Origin: Golubevia sp. BC0850
Taxonomy: Eukaryota; Basidiomycota; Exobasidiomycetes; Golubeviales; Golubeviaceae
Assembly (NCBI GenBank): GCA_012976225.1
Contig: JAAVVG010000011.1
Span: 620,001-684,000 of the forward strand
Direction of reading: 5' to 3'
DNA length: 64,000 nucleotides
Each line of letters begins with the position of its first letter. The first letter of the stretch is position 1. The notes under the pieces were generated by a model that had not been told where the DNA came from, ran no database searches, and was given only the letters and a program-made list of their open reading frames with translations. The position numbers and the translations under genes were made by a program. Below, piece after piece: positions 12,036-24,012 of the stretch.

Positions 12036-12805
12036 TCAAATCCAGCCCATCACGACTGCTAGAGAGCCCAAGACTCCTAGTAGAGGCAAAGATGCAAGAG
12101 CTTTGACTAGAGCAGAGTCGGGAGTATACAACCCATCGTCATTCGCTAGGTTAAGGTTCGCATCACTTTTCGGAAAAGTTGAGGGAAGTATCGGACAGCA
12201 GGGAGGAGACGGCAGATTCAGCTGAGGGTGGACAAACAGAATAACTCTTCTGACTTCTCCCCTTTCAAAGAAACTCACTACTACCGGCCCTCGGAATCGC
12301 TTGCTCCTTGCGTTCTTGTCTCGTTGACGAAGTCAAAATACCCATCTCCAGGGCGATTGGCGATACATTTGCCATAGATGACGTCTCTCTAGAGAGAGAA
12401 AAAAAAGGCTTTGCGTTAGATTCAGAACTTCCAATCGCTTTCGCGGACTGGCACTCACGTTGCAGCAAAGCTCGCCATCTTGATTCCATGAGGACAGCCT
12501 CGATTCGAGAATGGGAAATAAGCGTGGATCGTTGGTGATGCGAAGAGAGTGGTAGCAGCTGTCTCTGCATAACTTTTGAGATCCTCAATTCGAGTGCTGA
12601 GGGACAATTAATAAGAGAGGGAACTTAAGGAAGAATAGTAAGATGCCGAGTCCGATGCTGAAGTTGTCGGGAGATTATTCGAAGAAGGACTTGCAGGGGT
12701 AGGCGCAGTGGTCGTTACTTGGGTCGAGAGAGGTTGGCCGGTCATGCATCCACAAAGTAGAGAAGTAGAGACTAGAATATCGAGAGACTTGCTGGTATTC
12801 ATCAT
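12036..12805 (-). CDS. unresolved small secreted/GPI-type gene, possibly decayed
   Basis: Four coding-looking blocks on the minus strand, but I cannot join them all. Block 1 (from ATG 12805) encodes a short hydrophobic-cored N-terminus and a Thr/Ser/Pro-rich stretch. It continues in the same frame into block 2 (12596-12459; contains HAYFPFSNRGCPHGIK) across a TAA at about 12610, with no convincing intron. Block 3 (12386 to about 12292; contains YGKCIANRPGDGYFDFVNE) follows block 2 through a good intron. Block 4 (12221-12036) ends in a hydrophobic tail LPLLGVLGSLAVVMGWI that resembles a GPI-attachment signal, but no phase-compatible intron reaches it from block 3. This is either a degenerate gene or a model I have wrong. 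No family recognised. It lies between two copies of a direct repeat. Confidence 0.35.
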
Positions 12806-12929
12806 GTTTATGTACTCGGAAGATGAACTTGAGATGGAGGAAAGTTGAAAAGGAAATCTCTTTGTGCCATCTTCTTAAACCTTCTCGACCTTGTTGTCGA
12901 AAGTATCAGACACTCAGTGAGATTTTGGA

Positions 12930-13180
12930 GAATCACAACTTTGTACATAAAGCCAGAACATTTTGACTGAGATTCTTTCTGCTTGAGATTAAAAATAGAG
13001 TTTCATGAAGAGAAAGAAGGGAGGCATGAGGTACATACTCGTAGACATGACAGAACAAGGAGATGAAACACAAAAGAGAAATGGACAGCAGAACTTTTGA
13101 GGGATATCGACGATTGAGATTGATCTTGAATTTGGACAGAAAGTGCCCCTCTTCTATGCAAATGAAACTTCGATTGTCTT
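12930..13180 (-). repeat. direct repeat copy B, 3' flank of dma1
   Basis: Begins within a few bases of the dma1 stop codon (13189) and runs toward the small secreted-type gene. It is homologous to copy A at 11500-11725, about 1.43 kb away, in the same orientation. It probably includes the dma1 3' UTR. Confidence 0.8.
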
Positions 13181-13188
13181 TCGTCTTT

Positions 13189-16100
13189 TCAGTTGAGTCC
13201 ACCTGCAGCCTTCTTCAACAGCCTGCTCAACTTTCCTCCCCCGCTCCCACTCGATCCACTAGTACTCCCAACGCTATTTCGATTAGAGACCTCTTGCTGA
13301 GATTCATCAGTTTCGTTGATTTCGTTCCTCCTGTTCGTCGAAGACGCGGCGCTGGCCACCCTTCTCTCCGAAGCTTTCCCCTTCCCTACCACATGTGTGT
13401 TCGTTCCTTCCAATCCAGTATCGTCGTACCCGGTATCGCTAGTCGGAGGTCTAGGTAAAGGTTGATGCTGTCTTGCTAACAGGGGACTTGCTGCAGAAGT
13501 ATCGGCTTGATCGTTGGATGGAGATCCAATTGGAGAATGTTCGGCGGTATTGTAAGAATCTTGATTGCTCGCCTCACTGCCTCTACGATCTCCACTGATG
13601 TCTCCCTGAGAATAGGAAGAGTTCGAAGAGGCAGAGGCATCTCCCATGACTGGCTGAAGAAGGCTGGCTTGTCTTGAGAATTGCTTGGGTCCTCCTTGAT
13701 TCGCAGCTCTGGCAGCAGCAGAACGTGAAGCAACAGAGGTCTCAGCTAGGGTCGAGAAGAAGTGTTGATTGGTCGGGGTGTTTGATTCGTCCATTGGCGA
13801 TCCAACTCTGGTTCCTCCTTCAGCTGCGGTATTGCTCGAGGACGACCTTTCGATATTGATGGGACGAGAAGAGGAGGAAGTCGTACCGACTGCTGTTCTT
13901 GGACCACTTGCTAGATCTGAAGGGACCTCCAAATCCTCTCCTTCTTCCTCTTCTTCCAGAGGTAGGTTCGGCGAATCGAAAGGAGGGGTCTCGGGTCCTT
14001 CTGGATTCCGAGATCCAAGCTGATGAGCTGCGACAGCAGAGGCTCCACTTCCGACTCCAGCTCCAAAGTAACCAGGTCTAGCGGTAGAAGCACTTGAAAC
14101 AGCAGTGTCTGGACGAGACCAATCTGTATTGCTTCGAATGTGGGAAGGGACTCCGAGGACCGATCCTCTAGCGGTGGCTTCGGAAGCGTTGTTGCCTCGA
14201 GATCGAGAAGAGAATAAGAGCGTTGGATCCTCCTCGTTCGATTGCTGAGCTTCTGCAGCTAGTAGAATAGCTTCAGCCTGAGACGTTCCAGCAGCTTCAG
14301 CCTCAGCTAGGGAAGGAGCGTTCTCTCCGGTTTCCGAGGACGTCGCAGCGATTGCAGAGGGCTCCGAAGGCTGCTCTATGACAAGTGGCTCTTTGACCGG
14401 AGGCGGCTGCCATTCGTCCTCTTGCTCTACGTCTGCCTCTAGATCGGCGAACGTTCGACAGAGAGGGCACGAGAATCCTGGGTGATGCATCACCAAGAGA
14501 GGCCGAATGCACTTGAAGTGAAAGACGTGTGAGCAAGGGGCGATGAAGAGAGATTGACATACAGTCACTGAGAAGAGACCTGGAATGGTTCGAGAGAAGT
14601 TCAAATAGAGTCATGTCAGAAACGACCTGATTGCCGAAATAGTGAGGGTAGAAAAAGACTCACAAATGCAACAATCGGTCACGCTCATTGAGTGCCTTTT
14701 GATTGGAGCGGCTGATACTGAAGATCCTGATTTATCTTTTGAAGGTTCGGTAGAGGTGCCTTGAAGGGCTCGAATCTGCCGCATGGCGTTGACGCTGGGG
14801 GGGGGGGGCCAAAGAAAGAGAAGTTGAGATTAGCTTGAAACGAGATTGGAGCAGTTCGAGATTCGTGTGAGGTCTTCAAAGTACTCACTTGAACTCGTTT
14901 CTTCCTCTTTGCCAACCTCGATTCAGTTCCACTCTCATCTTGACGCATCGATAGATTTCTTCCGTTCCTCCCTGATAATCCACACCCAGTTGAACGACGT
15001 CTCCGTCTTTGAGAGCAAAAGGTCTAGATTCCACTGAGGGAGCTGAAAGACGAATGTGATTCAAAAATGTTCCAGAAGAGGATCGAGTGTCTTTGATAAA
15101 GAACTGGAAGAGGTAGAAATGTGAAGCAAGCGGGGGTTAGTCTTGGAGGTCGATTAGGGATCCACCCGGAACGTTTCCATCAAAACCAAGCGGAATCAAT
15201 ACCCCAACTTCGACTGTCCAAGTGAAGCACGGTGTCTCTATTGCAGATCCGAGCTCCAATCAACATTCCTCCTTCCCTTCCCACTCCTCCTCCACCACCA
15301 CGCTCCCTTACTTTATAATTGAACTCACCTTTCCTCCAGGTTCACACCAAAGCTCTGCATGACCTCTACTGACCACTTTACTCTTGAAAGCGACTCTTCC
15401 AGCCTCGACCCTAACTCCACTAGCTCCACCAGTTCCCGTCGATGAGGAACCGGTTCCTATCACAGCACCTCCCACCGCTCCTGAGCTACTGGCTCCACCG
15501 AGCTGAGATGCAAGATCTGCAGAGGCTGAATCAGTAACTCCAGCTACGCTGGTAGCAGGGGCCACTACGACTCCATTGCCATTCTGATTGTTAGGGCCAG
15601 CTCTATCAGTGAATCTACCAATCTTAACAGCTGGGGCTCCTTCAGCTAGATTCCTCTCTATAGGTTCGAAGTGTAAAGATCTGGTAGCTTCTAGGTGAGG
15701 GACTAAACGAATTCGATGTAGAGTTGGTCCAGTCGATTCAGTGGTGGTTGGGTTGCTCTCTGAGGGAACTACAGGTAATTGCTGAGAGGGATTAACAGGA
15801 TCTGATGAATCATTACTTCCTGAATTCAAATTTGAATTCGTAGAATCTTGAGATACATCTAGGTTTGAAGTTCCAGTGTCAGTTCCATCGGAGATTACAG
15901 CTAAGGTTTGACTATTAGGTAGACCGGCTGGGAGAGCGCTGATAGGGTTTAAACCACTTTCTTGAAGTTGACTACTACTTCCATTACTATGACTGTTATT
16001 AGGATTCGATGTTGGAGAAGTTGGAGGAGGAGAAGTTGCTGCTCGACCATTGGTAGGTCTTCTAGGAGTTTCAGGTGAGGATCTCATTCCTTCTCCTCCA

Positions 16101-16780
16101 CTACCCCCTCCTCCTAAGGAAACCTGAGAAGCAGAAGCCACTCTATTCTGATAGGAAGCAGCGGCTATAGCATGAGCTTCGTTTGCAGCAGCATTGTTCT
16201 TCCCAGCTCCTTGACTGTACCTTCTAAACATCCTACCGAATGGATTCCCTCCTCCTCCCACCGCATTTTGACTTGATGGACCTCCTGGACCTGCGGCTAA
16301 AATCTCTCTTTCTCTAATGGAATTTGAAGAGAATGAATCACCAGCTGCATTGGCAGTTGAAGGTCTAGCTCTACTACCAATTCCAAGGTTTGACCTCCTA
16401 CTGTGTGGTGATTGAGATGATGATGAAGGTGATAAAGGGTTGTTCGAAGTTGAAGAGGAGAGTGGGAAACCTATCCCATTTGTAGAAGTACCTCTATCTC
16501 CATCTAAATGAACGTGAGAAGAGGAAGAACTTCTAGGTAATCCAGATGGAGATGATCCATTTCCATAAGGATTACCTCCAGGACGACGTCTAGAAGGTGA
16601 ATTGTTGTCAGCTGCAAATGGAGGAGGGGAAGATTCTAATTGAGATTCTATTGGAGTTCCACCCGAAGTTCTTGGTCTTCTTGAGAATCGATCGAAGAAA
16701 GAGGAAGAGGAAGAAGTGTTTCGATGAGAGGGACTGACTGAACCTTTAGCTTGAGGACTTGAAGGTAAAGCTCTTGACAT
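13189..16780 (-). CDS. dma1: Dma1-like E3 ubiquitin ligase (FHA + RING)
   Basis: Exons 16780-15329, 15103-14889, 14794-14664 and 14579-13189 give 1062 aa, much longer than yeast Dma1/2. The first ~350 residues are disordered and Ser/Pro-rich. The FHA domain runs from LHRIRLVPHLEATRSLHFEP through VKIGRFTDR, SKVVSRGHAELWCE and FFIKDTRSSSGTFLNHIRL to GVDYQGGTEEIYRCVKM. A RING-H2 follows (about 596-643: DCCICLF, CSHVFHFKCI, CPLCRTF). The ~400-residue tail is disordered and acidic. Dma proteins bind phosphothreonine through FHA and ubiquitinate regulators of septation and the spindle checkpoint. Two oddities: a ~75-residue Gly/Ala/Ser insertion between the first FHA strands and the SRGH loop, and a run of 12 C that forms the pyrimidine tract of intron 2. 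Confidence 0.92.
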
Positions 16781-17260
16781 GGTGGCTTGATGACTACTTC
16801 TTTGAAGATAGTTCTGAGCTCAGAAGAATGATATTATTTGGGGGTTCGAAGAGTAGAAAGAAGAGTGAGAACGGAGAGGGGATGAAGGGGGGGGGGGAAG
16901 GGAAAGAGGATCTAAGCGGGCGGGAAACAAGGCGAGCCTAACGATGACATCACGATAGACAATTTCGAGATCTTCAGATCCTGACCAGCTTTACAACTGT
17001 TGACTTCCTCTGTTTTGTATTTCTCTTATCCGAGGTCTTCGAGATCTTCGAAAGAAGGGAGAAGAGACAGGTGAGGATGTCGGAAGATATGTGGGTTCAA
17101 AGACGAGAAGGAGCTTCCATTGCATCGGCAGGGAAGACTTGGGGAAATAGAGTAATAGAGTACAACAGATAAGAGGAAGAAGATGTCAAACCCAAGGAAC
17201 CAAAGGAGAAATGCGAGCTAAATGAAGAACAAGATTCTTGACAGAAATGAGTACCGAAGC
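16781..17260. other. intergenic, dma1 upstream region
   Basis: Holds the dma1 5' flank with an 11-G run (16887-16897) and a CRE-like TGACATCA at about 16945. The open frame near 17097-17414 is the last exon of the SNARE gene read through its intron. Confidence 0.4.
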
Positions 17261-18473
17261 TCACTGCGGACCATAAAAGAAGAGGACCATAAAGTGCATC
17301 AGAAACAGGGCCTTGTAGAGAATTGGGAAGTCTCTGAGCAAGCAGGGGAAGAGAACCAAGAAGAGATAGTGGGTAACTTACTTTGAAAATCGAGATCAAG
17401 ATGACTAGAATCACTATGAGAAGGAAAATCGTCCAGGTAGATCCTTTGAACGAAAGAACCCGAATATTATGGAAACGAAAACAAGGAGATCAAAAGAAAT
17501 GAGTAAGCAAGAGATTTGTAAACTGGGAAATACCTCAAAAGGTCCAATTCAACTCACCATGTTCCTTCAAACTCCTCTCAACTCTCCTCAATCTCCCACT
17601 AGCTCTACCTAATCTCAATCCAGTATTTTCAACATCTCCATCCAGTTCATCCAACAACCCAGCTTGAAGTTCCAATTCGTCATTCATTTGAACTGAAAGA
17701 TCTCTCTGTCTACCGATCGAAAGGGAAAGGGTATCTAGATGTTGATCTTGTTGTTCGAAGACTTGTGATTGAGATTGAAGGAGCTCTGAGTTGTCTAAAT
17801 GAGAGGATGAAGATTGATCTAGCGGAGAGGAAGTAGAGTTGGAGGGGAGAGGATCGTCTTTGTAGGGAGTGTCGGAAGGGAGAGGGGAGGGGAGAGATGA
17901 AGGCGGGAGGGCAAAGGTTGGGTAGCTGAGAGGGAGGGGAGATTGTAAGAATGTCAGAAGAGGTTTTCTTTTGGCTTTCAAAGTGAGAATAGGTAAATCG
18001 TTAGAGGAGATGGTGATAGAGCTTGACGCATCTCTCAGTACCCCTCCACAACCCCTCTAATTCGGTCTCCATGATAGTTGAAATCAGTGCGAAATTCCAC
18101 AGCAATGAATTTCCATTCTTCTGGGAATCTTCAAAAGGAATATGTCGCTCATGGACAAGAATCGCTTCTGATGAGCTCTGAATCTCACTCACCTCTGCCT
18201 AACCTCTTGTACCATTTCCTTTCCTTTGTCATCTTTCTCCAAGAGTTCCACCAATCGAATCAAACTCTGATCCAATTCTTGTCTCTCTTCATCTTGTTGC
18301 TCATCTGAGTTTCTTGGTCTGTTCTTGGTTCTCTCCGCTAGAGATCTCAAGTTTCTCAGAACCGTTCGATCAGTGCTTGGAGATGAAGTGTTTGAAGGTG
18401 ATAGTGAAATTGAACGACTTCTTTGATGAGCTAAAGTTAAGGTCGTCGTTAGTAACGAAAGAGAGGATGCCAT
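17261..18473 (-). CDS. Qc-SNARE, syntaxin 8/Syn8-like
   Basis: Exons 18473-18193, 18054-17558, 17443-17382 and a terminal TGA at 17263-17261, about 280 aa. A C-terminal SNARE helix (QSQVFEQQDQHLDTLSLSIG, then LLDELDGDVENTGLRLG) leads directly into a single transmembrane anchor, STWTIFLLIVILVILISIF. This tail-anchored layout, with an N-terminal helical region, fits Syn8/Fsv1-type endosomal Qc-SNAREs that act in late-endosome/vacuole fusion. The second acceptor is the non-pyrimidine TTAGAG, chosen for phase. If the last intron is retained the protein gains a short hydrophobic tail. Another ATG lies 45 nt upstream in frame. The start chosen (MASSLSLL) leaves 103 bp to the divergent Fip1 start. 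Confidence 0.75.
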
Positions 18474-18576
18474 TTGATATTTGATATGAGGATGTTTCAA
18501 GAAACAGCGATTGCTCACTGCATCTCCTCCTCTTCCCTCCCATACTCATCCTAATCCTAAAGGCAACTAGAACATT
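18474..18576. promoter_or_regulatory. short divergent promoter, SNARE gene / FIP1
   Basis: Only 103 bp separate the two start codons, so both 5' UTRs and core promoters must share or overlap here. No TATA box seen; pyrimidine-rich on the plus strand. Confidence 0.4.
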
Positions 18577-21500
18577 ATGGATGACGATGATGATGCTTAT
18601 TTGTATGGAGATGAAGATCCATCATCAACTTCAACAGCTCAATTGAACGGAAAGACTCAAGATCATCAGCCAGAAGCCGAAGACAAAGCTCCAGAGGGAG
18701 AAGCAGCAGATCAGAACGACCGAGAAGGTGAAGGTGATGGAGAAGATAATGAAGAGGGTGAAGATGAGGATGAAGAAGATTCAGATTCAGTGAGTTCAAG
18801 TTACATCCTTTTTGAGTCCACAGCTGCAGGAGAATGCACACATCAATCGAAGCAAGACGCACAAGACTCAAAAGGAAGAAGTTGGAGGGAGTAATCATCA
18901 CAGCAAGCCAATGGTTCTGATCTTGCTTTGAGTAAGGAAATTATAAGCTGCTGTAGCATGGCCTAAGAACCATCTTGAGAGTGGGAGTTCTGACCCATTC
19001 CCATGTCTTCTAACATTCCATCTCTCCTCTCTCACTTCAGGACCTCGAAATCATTCTGGACTCTTCAGAAGCGGCTCCTCCACCACCTCCTCAACCTGTG
19101 AGACAGCAGACGCAGCACAGAACGTTCGTGGCTGCACCTCAGAAGCGTGAGTATCGCATGAGAGTAGGTTATGATAGCAGCTTGGATTTCGAGAAGTGAG
19201 AAGTGAAAGCACACAGAGCAGCTTGGCCAATATTATCTCCGGCCCCTTATTTCAGCTTCATCTTTAATCCTCAATTGATGCTTCATTTTAGAGACTTCGC
19301 AACTGGATTCCTGACGTCGTCCTCTCTGGTCGGTCATACCTTCCACCTCCCCCCCCCCCTCCTCTTCCTCTCGCAGCTGCCTCCTCGATGACTTCAGAGT
19401 ACACTCCTCTATCTAGAAACCAGCTATCGATTTCAGCTTCAGGAGCCAGTGCAAGCCCAGCTCCACCTTCAATCCCCAAATCTAACCTCCCACCATCTCA
19501 AGTCGCATCGCTACCCACAGATCCATCTTCCCTGACTCGAGATCCATCAGCTCAAGGTTCAGTTCAAACCAATCAACTCCAAACTTCTGAAGTCTATCAA
19601 AATCTTTCAGCATCAACTGTCAATGGTTCATCTTCAATAGCCCCACATCCACATCAAGAACCAGAATACGAAGAAGGTCCACCTCCATCAGTTCCATCGC
19701 ATGCACCTCGTTTGAACCTTTCTCCTGGTCCTGAAGATCTTCAGATGGAGGATGCTAGACCTGGTTCACCTTCTGGAGGAGATTTACCTCTCATCTACGA
19801 TGTAGATCCAAGTTCTTTGGCAAATAGACCTTGGAGAAAACCTGGTGCTGATCTTACTGATTGGTTTAATTATGGTTTTAATGAAGAAAGTTGGAAACTC
19901 TATGGAGAGAAAAAGAGAAGGAGAATTGAAGAGAGAGAGGAAATTGAAGATGAGGTTGAGGAATTGAAACAGAGGAATGCGAATGAGAATTCTACTAGGG
20001 TGAGTTATTGGACGAAGCCATGGTCATATTGAGATTTGAAATAGAACTGATAATTCTTCTGTTTATCTTCATCTCTTGTCCCGTTTTTCTAGCCAACGAA
20101 AGAAGCCACTCCACCATCTTCCTTAACTTCAACTGTCGCTTCGATAGTCGCCGATCAAACTCTACCTCAACAATTAAGAAATATGATTTCAATGATGCCT
20201 CCAACAATGGATATTCCAAATGAACAATTGGAAATGATGAAAGCTATGATTGGAATGTCGGTAGAAGTCGTTGAATCTTTAGGAATCAGTTCTGGTATGA
20301 ATGCTTTAAATGGTGATCAAGTTGGAGAACATCAACAAATGGTTGGAATGTTGAATATGAGACCTCAACAACATCAACAGTTCGGTTATCAGAATCAACA
20401 ACAGATGGGAGGACCTATGATGAATAGAAGACCTCCAATTGGAGCTCCTACTGGTCCGTCTGCTATTCAACCACCAGCTGGACCGGGTGTTGGAAGAGGA
20501 AGGGTTGGTCCAGGTCCAGGTCAAGGTCCAGGTCTCGTGAATCAAAATCGACCGAACCCGGGTTTGCCGATGAGACCGGGAGGAATGGCTTCTCCTGTAA
20601 ACGCTAAGAAAGATGGAGAGGGCGAGTCGACGACAGCTTCCGAGACGGAAAATGCTAAGGGAGATGAAAGCTTGCGTGAGTAGCTCGGATGGAGGAAGTT
20701 GGAGGCTGGGTCTTTTACTTCAAACGAACTGAGATTGTAACGATTCTTCTGACACTGTTTCTCTTTTCGTTGTTACAGAGGATGGTTCTGAAGCTGGAGG
20801 CGAAGCAGATTCTTCGGTGAGTTCAAATCATGAGAGGGCGCAGGAAAGATTGTTTCTTGAATACTTTCGTCATCTTGACTCACTCACTGTTCTGCTTCCC
20901 CCTCCTTTCTCTTTTCAGCTCTCGCAAGGTCACGCAACCACTTCAGCTCCGGTTCGCGGCCGCGCTCCTATCGGTCGAGGGGGTGTTCCATCTGGACCTG
21001 CAGGCCGAGGAGGCAGAGGAGGCGCTCAAGCTGTTCGAGGAGCTCCAACAGGACCTTCAGCTAGCAGACCAGCTCCACCGAGTGGACCCGCAACAGCAGC
21101 AATTCCAACCGGTCCCAGAAACCCAGTTTCGAGAAGATCTTATACCGATAGAGACAGCTTGAATCTTGGAGGTGGAGAGCTAGATTACGGAGGTGGATCA
21201 AGTGCCAATGAAGGAGCTCGATCACCTTCTTACTCTCGGAGGAAAGAGTCGATCTCCTCGAGACCTTCAGGTGGGAAACGAGAAGACTTGGAAAGGGAGG
21301 AGAAGAATTCCAGCTCTAACAACAACTCTAACGGAAATGGAGATGCTAAGAATGGAAATGAAGACCTGTCAGACGTTGAGAGCACTTCAACTAGAAGGGG
21401 ATCTAGAAGAGATAAGAGAAGTGAAAGAGAGAAAGATAGAGCTCATAGGAGATCTGGAAAAGAGAGAGATAGAGTTCCAACTCAAGAGGATATTAATTTG

Positions 21501-21908
21501 GATTATGGAGGAGGAGAAGAGAAAGAAGATGATGGAGGTGAAGCTTCAAGATCCAGGAAACCTTCGTCGACGAGTCGTAGAGACAGGGATAGTCACAGAG
21601 AAAGAGATAGAGACAGAGACAGAGATAGAGATAGGGACAGGAGAGAGAGGAGTACGAACAACAGCCGATCTGCTTCTCCAGAGAATTCTTCTAGCAATCC
21701 TTCTGCTGAGAAATTTTCAAGAAGTCATAGAAGATCTGGAAGAGATGGGGATGAGAAAGAAGATAAAGACAGACATCGATCCATCAGGGATTCTCACAAG
21801 TCTTCGAAGGAAGGTTCTTCTAATTCTTCTGGTTCTTCGAGGAAAAGATCAGCGCAGGACTTGGAAGTAGACGAAAAGGAAAGCTCAAGTGGGAGAAAAA
21901 GACGTTAA
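18577..21908 (+). CDS. FIP1: Fip1, pre-mRNA cleavage/polyadenylation factor subunit
   Basis: Exons 18577-18789, 19041-19146, 19377-19999, 20093-20675, 20779-20816 and 20919-21908 give 850 aa. The acidic N-terminus ([14 protein letters not shown]) suits the region that in yeast binds poly(A) polymerase. The Fip1 motif is at about 245-285: [20 protein letters not shown] followed by SWKLY. After it come Met/Gln/Pro-rich sequence, an RGG-like stretch (GRGGRGG) and a long C-terminal tail of RDRDRDRD and RRSGKERDR type repeats. Fip1 tethers poly(A) polymerase to the cleavage/polyadenylation complex in the nucleus. The tail is longer and more RD/RE/RS-rich than that of the ~330-aa yeast protein and resembles animal FIP1. 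Intron 2 carries an 11-C run (19349-19359) just before its acceptor. Confidence 0.92.
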
Positions 21909-22049
21909 ACATTGGGAATTCGTCATCGCATCAAAATTAAGGACAGGCATGTTCTCTCCCGCACGCTCTCTTTTGTATGTTCTACTCTATCTTTTCTGTA
22001 TGTGCAACAATTTCAATCGAACCTCACATTGCTGATTATGGTGAAAGTC

Positions 22050-23343
22050 CTATAGACGCGCCTCGAATCTGAAACTGGAAGTCAACATTTCAACTACACT
22101 CTCTTCAATAGGTCTGAACTTGAGCCCCAATTCCTTCTCAGTTCTTTCGACAGTCACTTTCTTGTAGGTGCAGACAGGTGCGTCTTCGGCCTGTTGTTCG
22201 AGTCGAGTGAGAAAGAGACGTCAGTGTAATTCTTGGTCCCGAGAGAAGAAGGAAGTGATGAGAAGTAACTCACGAGAGGTGTGACTGGCACTTGTTTAGC
22301 GAAGAGAGCCTTCTTCTCTGGGAAGTTCCTGTGAGCAATTTCAATCATTTCAGATGGAGATGGCTGAGTTCGGGAGGGGGAGAAGGAGGTTTAGAGCGTT
22401 TTCGTTGGCGGTCTCTTCGTTAATCAACTGCTGCAATCGGCTCTGCCTGTCACAGACACAAATCGGATACTCACGTTCTCTGAATGAACGACATACCTCT
22501 TGCCATCGGTGACCTCCTTATTAATCAGAGCCAGAACATGAGCTTTAGCGACATCTCTAACATCAATAGCTCCAACGGTGAAAGGAGCCGTGTTTTCATT
22601 GGCAATAGCATTCCAAGCCAATTGATTGGAACCAGAAATCTTGGCATCTAGAACTTGAGGTCCAAAGAAGAAAGTTGGATTTAAGGAAGTGAGAGTGAAA
22701 GTTGGTTTGTTCTTTTCCATGAATTCCCAAGCTGCCTTTTCTGCTAAAGCCTTAGAGGCAGAGTAAGCCTGCATTGGATTTTGACTTTGTAAACCGCTCT
22801 CATAAGTGACTGGATTCCAATCTGTTTCATCTAGATCCCTCATCTTAGCTCCAATTAAAGCTGCGATTGAGGAAGTTAGGACTACCTTTTTGACAGAAGG
22901 CGTTTTGAGAGAGGATTCCAACATTCTAGTGGCTCCTTTGATTGCTGGATCAAAAAATTGAGAGGCCACAACTTCTGGAGTTAAAGATGGAGTGTTACCT
23001 GGGAGTGGAGAGGCTGAGTGAATAACATAGTCGACGCCTGTTGAACGCAGAGAAAGGGGGTCAGAGAAAAGCCTTGGCGTGTGATTTACGCATAGCTGTT
23101 GTGCTCACCTTTAATGGCTTCATCATAAGCTCCTTCTGAATCTATCTGAGGTACAAATCCAAATTCGAGTCTTCCCTCCTGAATCTCCTTTGGGAAAGCG
23201 TTTCTGAGAATTTCGGTCGAATTTTCGGATCTAACTATTGCTTTGACCTTTAAATTTGTGAGTTTCAGAGTTTGGTCTACTGCATGTTGACCTAGAAAAC
23301 CATTGGCTCCTGTGACTAGTACTGATCCTGATAGTTTGGACAT
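22050..23343 (-). CDS. NAD(P)-dependent extended SDR, Gre2/ketoreductase-like
   Basis: Exons 23343-23109, 23037-22475, 22363-22274 and 22190-22050 give 342 aa. The Rossmann glycine motif TGANGFLG is at about residues 9-16. The active-site YSASK (Tyr-x3-Lys) is preceded by the conserved VVLTSSIAA serine strand. Downstream, GAIDVRDVAKAHVLAL and KRYVVHSE match the substrate-domain blocks of methylglyoxal reductase/dihydroflavonol-reductase-like enzymes. The likely role is cytosolic reduction of aldehydes or ketones using NADPH; the substrate cannot be told from sequence. The gene is complete and its catalytic residues are intact. Confidence 0.88.
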
Positions 23344-24012
23344 TTGCTGATTTGAAGTAGAGGATGGAGGTTGAAGTTGGAGAGCTGAGTAGAGAGAAGA
23401 GAGAAGAGAGGGATAGTGAGTAGGAAATGAGTTTTAGGAATGTTCTCTCTTTTATACAGCAACTTCGGATCTTGGAGTTAAAGAAATCAAGCTCAATTTT
23501 CGAGGCAAAGAAATATCTCCGTATCGACTCCCGAGCAACGGAGGTCAAGGCTCCGTATACAAGTACACCTACGCCCGTGGTTGTTCCATTCTTACTAGAG
23601 CGACTGATGGAAGCCTGTAGAAGTTGTGGTCTAGTAGAGAAGGTAAATACAATTTAGATGGCCAAAGTGGGAGAGGGCACAGTCGAGAAGAGTCAAGAAG
23701 GCAAAGGAGGGCACTGAACATCAGCAAGGGCTCTTCCATTACTCATCTCCTGGGGAGAGTCAGCTCTTCTCTCAGAGAGAATTCTAAAGGCTGAGAGACC
23801 CGTTGTGTTTGAAGATTTGAGGATTGGGTGGCTGCACTTGAATTTATTTTTTTTGGCCCGGTCAGTCGTCTTTCGCAGACGAAAGCACTCTGGAAGCACA
23901 ATGAATGACAACAAACAAGCTGAGATAGAGCAACGAGAATGGCATTACAAGAAGAAGCTAGACAATTTTGAGTGGCGAGTAGTGAGTGCGGCGCTGTTTC
24001 GTTAATCTCCCT
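23344..24012. other. intergenic, nothing recognised
   Basis: SDR promoter side plus the 3' flank of the PI31-type gene. No reading frame with family resemblance and no RNA gene seen. Confidence 0.5.
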
